Assembly (NCBI RefSeq): GCF_000632715.1
Contig: NZ_BAWO01000031.1
Coordinates: forward strand, 16,434-80,433
DNA: 64,000 nt
Source: Parageobacillus caldoxylosilyticus NBRC 107762
GTDB lineage: Bacteria > Bacillota > Bacilli > Bacillales > Anoxybacillaceae
Reading direction: 5' to 3'
Shown here: positions 59,776 through 64,000 of the stretch, piece by piece
How positions within the stretch are numbered: the first letter of the stretch is position 1
How the letters are laid out: each line of letters starts with the position of its first letter
Position numbers and translations under genes: made by a program
Notes under the pieces: generated by a model
The model's database searches: none
What the model saw: only the letters and a program-made list of their open reading frames with translations
Told to the model about the DNA's origin: nothing

Positions 59776-59967
59776 TATAATAATCATTTTCTCTCTAACA
59801 TCGACGCTTTTCCTATACGGGTAGCGAAGAAAATCGTGCGTTCGCTGCCAATGGCCAGGGACAAGTTTGAAACCGCTGCCTGTCATTGAGTCGATCCAAT
59901 TGCTGCTGTTCTCCTGCTATGATGAAAGCGGCTGTTCACAATATTTTCACATTTCTCCTCCCGCCTA

Positions 59968-59983
59968 TGTGAGAAAAATCACT
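59968..59983. promoter_or_regulatory. Fnr-like box upstream of the ba3 oxidase operon
   Basis: TGTGAGAAAAATCACT matches TGTGA-N6-TCACA except the last base. Its centre lies about 44 bases before the expected transcription start, close to the class II activator position used by Fnr in Bacillus (about -41.5). A TTTGTGAAC (60035-60043) resembles a ResD site. Confidence 0.5.
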
Positions 59984-60007
59984 GTTATATCAATTTTTTA
60001 AGGTTAT

Positions 60008-60013
60008 TATAGT
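60008..60013 (+). promoter_or_regulatory. -10 box of the ba3 oxidase operon
   Basis: TATAGT, preceded by TTAT; no good -35, as expected for an activator-dependent promoter. The start codon of the first gene is at 60126. Confidence 0.45.
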
Positions 60014-60125
60014 GACAAAGTAAGGAATGAATAATTTGTGAACTAGTAAAATGCGCCTACCATTTTCCACATGATTTTGTATGATGAAGTTAGGAGATGA
60101 CTTTTGTTGGGAGGAGGTATAGGAG

Positions 60126-60284
60126 ATGGCAAAACCAGAATTGCAGCGAACAAAAACAAACACAAAAAAAATGAAAGAGCACGACACATCATTAAAAGGC
60201 ACGCTTGCTTCTGTATTCTTGCTCGGGTTTTTCATCATTTTCTCATGGGTTAGTGTTTATTTCTTATTCTTGCATCGCTTATAG
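60126..60284 (+). CDS. Cytochrome c oxidase subunit IIa (ba3 type)
   Basis: 52 residues: a polar Lys/Thr-rich head, then one membrane helix, LASVFLLGFFIIFSWVSVYFLFL. Subunit IIa replaces the missing first helix of subunit II in ba3 oxidases. AGGAGGT and AGGAG precede ATG 60126. It is the first of three contiguous genes, IIa-II-I, 23 bases from subunit II. Confidence 0.85.
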   Translation: MAKPELQRTKTNTKKMKEHDTSLKGTLASVFLLGFFIIFSWVSVYFLFLHRL

Positions 60285-60307
60285 CTTATAAGGGAGGGGA
60301 TATAGCC

Positions 60308-60778
60308 ATGCATATGCACAAATACGAAAAAATTTGGCTTACGTTTGGCATTGCCTGTCTGTTTGTCTTCTTGACCGTCATCGGCGTAAGCGCCTTCGCC
60401 GAAGGCAAACAGCCGCCGAGCTGCTTGACGACCATCGATCCCGAGAAAGTAGATCAGACACCGCCGTTTAATAAACCTGGCTTAGTCAAAACCGGAGATA
60501 ATGAATATCAGCTAAACATTGTCGTATCTGCCTTTGCATTTACGCCAAACCAAATCGAAATTCCGAAAGGCGCAAAAGTAACGATTAATGTGACTTCAAA
60601 AGATGTTATCCATGGTTTTGAAGTAGCAGGCACAAACATTAACATGATGGTGGAACCGGGGTATATCAATACTATTACGAAAACATTTAATCAAACAGGC
60701 GAATATACGATCCTTTGCAATGAATATTGCGGTGCTGGTCACCATATGATGACTGGACGAATTAAGGTGGTGGAGTAA
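60308..60778 (+). CDS. Cytochrome c oxidase subunit II (ba3 type)
   Basis: 156 residues with a single N-terminal helix and an outer cupredoxin domain. The CuA ligands are visible: His in VIHGFEVAG, then the CNEYCGAGHHMM cluster (two Cys, His, Met). Electrons from cytochrome c enter here. One helix instead of two is typical of ba3 enzymes. GGAGGGGATATA precedes ATG 60308 (60314 is possible). Its stop adjoins the subunit I start. Confidence 0.92.
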   Translation: MHMHKYEKIWLTFGIACLFVFLTVIGVSAFAEGKQPPSCLTTIDPEKVDQTPPFNKPGLVKTGDNEYQLNIVVSAFAFTPNQIEIPKGAKVTINVTSKDVIHGFEVAGTNINMMVEPGYINTITKTFNQTGEYTILCNEYCGAGHHMMTGRIKVVE

Positions 60779-62428
60779 ATGATGAACGAAACAGTGAAAG
60801 TAGACCGTCGTGATGCCAAATTAGCTTTAGCGCATATTTATGTCGCATTTATCGCCCTTGCTTTAGGAGGATTGGCCGGATTATTGCAAACGCTAGTGCG
60901 TTCCGGAAAGTTTCAGCTGCCGGCAGGCATCAGCTATTATACCATTTTAACAACACACGGCGTATTGCTTGGCCTCGTCTTAACAACATTCTTTATTATC
61001 GGATTTCAATTCGCCGCAGTAAGCCGTACGTCCGGAACATTTTCCAACCGCGTCCGCTTCTGGGGCTGGGTCGGTTTTTGGACCATGACGATCGGTACGG
61101 CGACGACAGCGTTTTTCATTTTAACTGGGCAAGCATCCGTTCTTTATACGTTCTACGCGCCTTTGCAAGCACATGCCGGCTTTTATCTCGGCTTAACCCT
61201 TGTTGTCGTCGGCAGCTGGATCAGCGGCTTTGCGACCTTTGTCCACTATGCGCGCTGGAAAAAAGAGCATCCTGGCAAAGCAAGCCCATTGCTTACCTTT
61301 ATGGCTGTTACGAATATGGTTTTATGGCTTGTTTGTACGCTGGGGGTAGCAGCCACCGTTTTAATCCAATTGTTGCCATGGTCGCTTGGCATCGTTGACC
61401 GAGTGAACGTTCTAGTCAGCCGGACTTTATTCTGGTATTTCGGGCACCCGCTCGTTTATTTCTGGCTGCTTCCAGCTTACATGGTTTGGTATGCCGTTAT
61501 TCCAAAGGTGATTGGCGGGAAAATTTTCTCTGACTCTTTAGCGCGGCTAGCGTTTATCTTGTTCTTATTTTTCTCGATTCCTGTCGGGTTTCACCACCAA
61601 TTGCTCGAACCGGGGATTACGCCGTTTTGGAAATACGTGCAAGTTGTCTTAACATTTATGGTTGTCATTCCTTCGCTAATGACGGCGTTTGCGATGTTTG
61701 CGACATTTGAAGCATACGGACGCTCGAAAGGTGCCACCGGCCTGTTTGGCTGGCTTCGCAAACTGCCGTGGGGAGATGCGCGCTTTTTCGCGCCGTTTGT
61801 CGGTATGCTGTTCTTTATTCCTGCCGGTGCTGGCGGAATTATTAACGCTTCCCACCAAATGGACCAAGTCGTCCATAACACGATTTGGGTGACAGGGCAC
61901 TTCCATTTAACGGTTGCAACAACGGTCGTGCTTACGTTCTTCGGCGCTGCCTACTGGCTCGTTCCGCACTTAAGCGGCCGGGTGATGACAAAAGCGATGA
62001 ACCGCTTGGCGATTATTCAGACGGTGGTATGGGCGGTCGGCATGTCGTTTATGTCCGGTTCGATGCACTTTGCCGGGTTGCTTGGGGCGCCGCGCCGTTC
62101 GGCATTTTCCACTTACGGAAACTCGCCGCAAGCGCTCGAATGGATTCCGTATCAAATCGCGCAAGCGGTCGGCGGCACGATTTTATTTATCGGCATTATT
62201 TTAGTCCTTGTCATTATCACCAACTTAGCGTTCTTCGCACCGAAAGGAGAAACGGAATTCCCGGTTGCCGAAGCGGCAGAACCGCAAGAACGCGCCGCAC
62301 TTGCTATGGATAACTGGAAACTATGGATTGGCATTACGATCGCGCTTATTTTGATTGCCTATACAGTGCCATTCATCGATATGATTCAAAACGCGCCGCC
62401 AGGGTCAAAAGGATATAAATTATGGTAA
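60779..62428 (+). CDS. Cytochrome c oxidase subunit I (ba3 type)
   Basis: The catalytic haem-copper subunit, 549 residues and about 13 helices. Visible ligands are His in TTHGVLLG (low-spin haem), the FGHPLVYFW region (CuB His and Tyr), and HH in FHHQ (CuB). HFHLT carries the haem b and haem a3 histidines. The Glu of the D-channel in A-type oxidases is missing, as in other B-family (ba3) enzymes that use only the K-channel. ATG follows the subunit II stop directly. It reduces O2 to water and pumps protons; high O2 affinity would suit low air in hot water. Confidence 0.94.
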   Translation: MMNETVKVDRRDAKLALAHIYVAFIALALGGLAGLLQTLVRSGKFQLPAGISYYTILTTHGVLLGLVLTTFFIIGFQFAAVSRTSGTFSNRVRFWGWVGFWTMTIGTATTAFFILTGQASVLYTFYAPLQAHAGFYLGLTLVVVGSWISGFATFVHYARWKKEHPGKASPLLTFMAVTNMVLWLVCTLGVAATVLIQLLPWSLGIVDRVNVLVSRTLFWYFGHPLVYFWLLPAYMVWYAVIPKVIGGKIFSDSLARLAFILFLFFSIPVGFHHQLLEPGITPFWKYVQVVLTFMVVIPSLMTAFAMFATFEAYGRSKGATGLFGWLRKLPWGDARFFAPFVGMLFFIPAGAGGIINASHQMDQVVHNTIWVTGHFHLTVATTVVLTFFGAAYWLVPHLSGRVMTKAMNRLAIIQTVVWAVGMSFMSGSMHFAGLLGAPRRSAFSTYGNSPQALEWIPYQIAQAVGGTILFIGIILVLVIITNLAFFAPKGETEFPVAEAAEPQERAALAMDNWKLWIGITIALILIAYTVPFIDMIQNAPPGSKGYKLW

Positions 62429-62429
62429 G

Positions 62430-62468
62430 AAAAATCCCCCTCCCCGAAGCGGGAGGGAGGATTTTTTC
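62430..62468. terminator. Terminator of the ba3 oxidase operon and the M32 peptidase
   Basis: AAAAATCCCCCTCCC pairs with GGGAGGGAGGATTTTTT with one mismatch; T runs on both strands. Confidence 0.92.
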
Positions 62469-62470
62469 TT

Positions 62471-63979
62471 TTATAATTGGTAGATGGTTTTATATTTTTC
62501 TTCTAAATAGCGGATCAAATAGTCGGCATTCAATGCTTCTCCGGTTGCGTCTCGCAAAATTTCCAGCGGTTTTTTCGTTTTGCCGAATTGATGGATCCGC
62601 TCTGTCAGCCATTCGCGAATTGGCGTTAATTCCCCTTTTTCGAGCAGTTCATCGAAATGAGGCAAGTCTTTTAGCATCGCATGCTTGAACTGTGCCGCAT
62701 ACATATAACCGAGCGCATACGACGGGAAGTAGCCGAAGCTGCCGCCAGACCAATGGACATCTTGCAGCACGCCGACCGCATCGTTATGCGGGCGAATGCC
62801 GAGGTATTCTTCGTATTTATCGTTCCAAATTTCCGGCAAGTCCTTTACTTCGATCTCTCCATTAAACAGCTGCTTTTCGATTTCGTAACGAACCATAATA
62901 TGTAACGGATATGTCAACTCATCGGCTTCGATGCGAATTAACGACGGCTTCGCTTCATTAATCGCCCGGTAAAACGCATCAAGAGAGACGTCAGAAAACT
63001 GCTCCGGAGCATATTGCTGCAGGCGGGCATAGTTGCGTTTCCAGTACGAATAATGGCGGGCAATAAAGTTTTCATAAAATAACGACTGCGATTCGTGAAT
63101 TCCCATCGATGTGCCCGTGCATAGCGGCGTCCCGATCAATTTCTCCGAAATGTGCTGCTCGTATAGGGCGTGGCCGCACTCATGAATGGTTCCAAAAATG
63201 GCGGTGCGGAAATCACGCTCATCATACCGCGTCGTAATACGGACGTCGTTTGGATTCAGACCGATGGCAAACGGATGCACCGTTTCGTCCAACCGGCCTT
63301 TCGCAAAATCATAGCCAAGCTCCTGCAGCAGCTCCAAACTAAAAGCGCGCTGTTTTTCTTTCGGGAACGGATGGAATAAAAACGATGTTTCCGGCTGATG
63401 CGGAGAAGCAACGACTTCCTGCACCAACGGGACAAGGCGCTCACGCAGCTTGCCGAATACTTGATCCAACACGTCGACCGTCATTCCCGGCTCAAATAAA
63501 TCAAGCAATGTATTGTACGGATTGCCTTCATATCCCCAATAGTTAATAAACCGTTTATTGAATTCCACTAATTTTTCCAAATACGGACGGAACAGAGAAA
63601 AATCCGCTTTCGCTTTCGCTTCTTCCCATACGCTTTCTGCTTTCGACTGCAATACGACGTATTCCTTATACTCATCAGCCGGAATTTTTTTATTTCGCTC
63701 GTACTCTTTCTTGCATTCTTCTAACGTGTGGCGGGCCACTTCCGAAAGCTGCTCATACGCATGTTTTGGCGACAACTCGGCGATAAACGCCGCCATTTCC
63801 TCCGATGTGGACATTTTAAATACTTCCTGCGAAAGCATGCCAATGACTTCCGAACGCTGCTCGACCCCTTTTTTCGGCGCTCCTGTCCGCAAGTCCCAGT
63901 ACATAAGGCTGATCGCCTCGTTATAACTCATCATTTTTTTGACATATTGTAAAAATTGTTGTTCTATTTTTTTAATCAT
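62471..63979 (-). CDS. M32-family metallocarboxypeptidase (thermostable carboxypeptidase 1, YpwA)
   Basis: 502 residues, cytoplasmic. The zinc site is HECGH (HExxH) in IHECGHALYE, with the downstream Glu in GTSMGIHESQS. The NPNDVRITTRYDERDFR segment and EIWNDKYEEYLGIRPHNDAVGVLQDVHWSGGSFGYFPSYALGYMYAAQ are family hallmarks. It removes C-terminal residues from peptides. The start at 63979 has a weak ribosome site (AGGCGC). It resembles B. subtilis YpwA and Thermus carboxypeptidase 1. Confidence 0.93.
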   Translation of the reverse strand: MIKKIEQQFLQYVKKMMSYNEAISLMYWDLRTGAPKKGVEQRSEVIGMLSQEVFKMSTSEEMAAFIAELSPKHAYEQLSEVARHTLEECKKEYERNKKIPADEYKEYVVLQSKAESVWEEAKAKADFSLFRPYLEKLVEFNKRFINYWGYEGNPYNTLLDLFEPGMTVDVLDQVFGKLRERLVPLVQEVVASPHQPETSFLFHPFPKEKQRAFSLELLQELGYDFAKGRLDETVHPFAIGLNPNDVRITTRYDERDFRTAIFGTIHECGHALYEQHISEKLIGTPLCTGTSMGIHESQSLFYENFIARHYSYWKRNYARLQQYAPEQFSDVSLDAFYRAINEAKPSLIRIEADELTYPLHIMVRYEIEKQLFNGEIEVKDLPEIWNDKYEEYLGIRPHNDAVGVLQDVHWSGGSFGYFPSYALGYMYAAQFKHAMLKDLPHFDELLEKGELTPIREWLTERIHQFGKTKKPLEILRDATGEALNADYLIRYLEEKYKTIYQL

Positions 63980-64000
63980 GGTAGCGCCTGGTTACTAAAA

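Noticed and set aside
61078..62313. Plus-strand frames in other phases inside the oxidase subunit I gene
   Set aside because: Out-of-phase readings of a clear coding region.

Overview
The window looks like a chromosomal stretch of a spore-forming, thermophilic, aerobic member of the Bacillaceae, most likely Geobacillus or Parageobacillus. The evidence is: spore genes (tlp, sspN, a gamma-SASP-like gene, four YjcZ-type miniproteins); gene order matching the Bacillus subtilis yod (yodH-yodI-yodJ-deoD-yodL ... yozD-yodN-yozE) and yne (yneN-tlp-yneP-yneQ-yneR) clusters; a ba3-type terminal oxidase typical of Geobacillus; strong purine-rich Shine-Dalgarno sites; and frequent TTG and GTG starts. No tRNA, rRNA, CRISPR array, intact insertion sequence or prophage was seen.

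Layout. 1-4383 carries a bifunctional penicillin-binding protein (cut by the window edge) and a MarR-controlled EmrA/EmrB-type efflux operon. 4580-7870 is a looser accessory stretch: a secreted CAP-domain protein, a beta-lactamase-fold hydrolase, and remnants of a SPOR-domain amidase and possibly of an IS200/IS605-type element. 7875-16455 is a complete leucine (isovalerate) degradation operon, yngJ-yngI-yngH-yngHB-yngG-yngF-yngE on the minus strand. A TetR gene lies just upstream of it, and two near-identical palindromes sit in the TetR-yngJ gap. 16600-31355 holds single genes and short units: FMN reductase, esterase, threonine dehydratase, MFS and MATE exporters, AlaX, a soluble PAS histidine kinase, RarD, CorA, a CDF metal exporter and YjcZ miniproteins. 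31427-40345 is the yod-like block ending in bioB, which stands alone behind a BirA operator. 41025-49181 holds a FAD dehydrogenase behind a probable PurR operator, a second CorA with an unusual leader, the yne block with spore proteins, and YpbS.

55539-48068 reads as one minus-strand series of seven tightly packed genes: type III polyketide synthase, YpbQ methyltransferase, giant dynamin DynA, a nucleotidyltransferase-fold protein, a Cys-rich mini-protein, YpbS and a sulfurtransferase. 56047-57027 is a solitary AT-flanked glycosidase-like gene. 57569-59782 is the xpt-pbuX guanine/xanthine salvage operon with PurR boxes and a guanine riboswitch. 60126-62428 is the three-gene ba3 oxidase operon, with an Fnr-like box near -44. 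The window ends with an M32 carboxypeptidase.

No single locus is plainly a new system. The best candidates for something undescribed are: the leader ORF and long hairpin in front of the second corA (44218-44369); the two mutually exclusive RNA folds between deoD and yodJ (32655-32734); the PurR-type operator before the FAD dehydrogenase (42537-42571); and the translational coupling of dynA to a nucleotidyltransferase.
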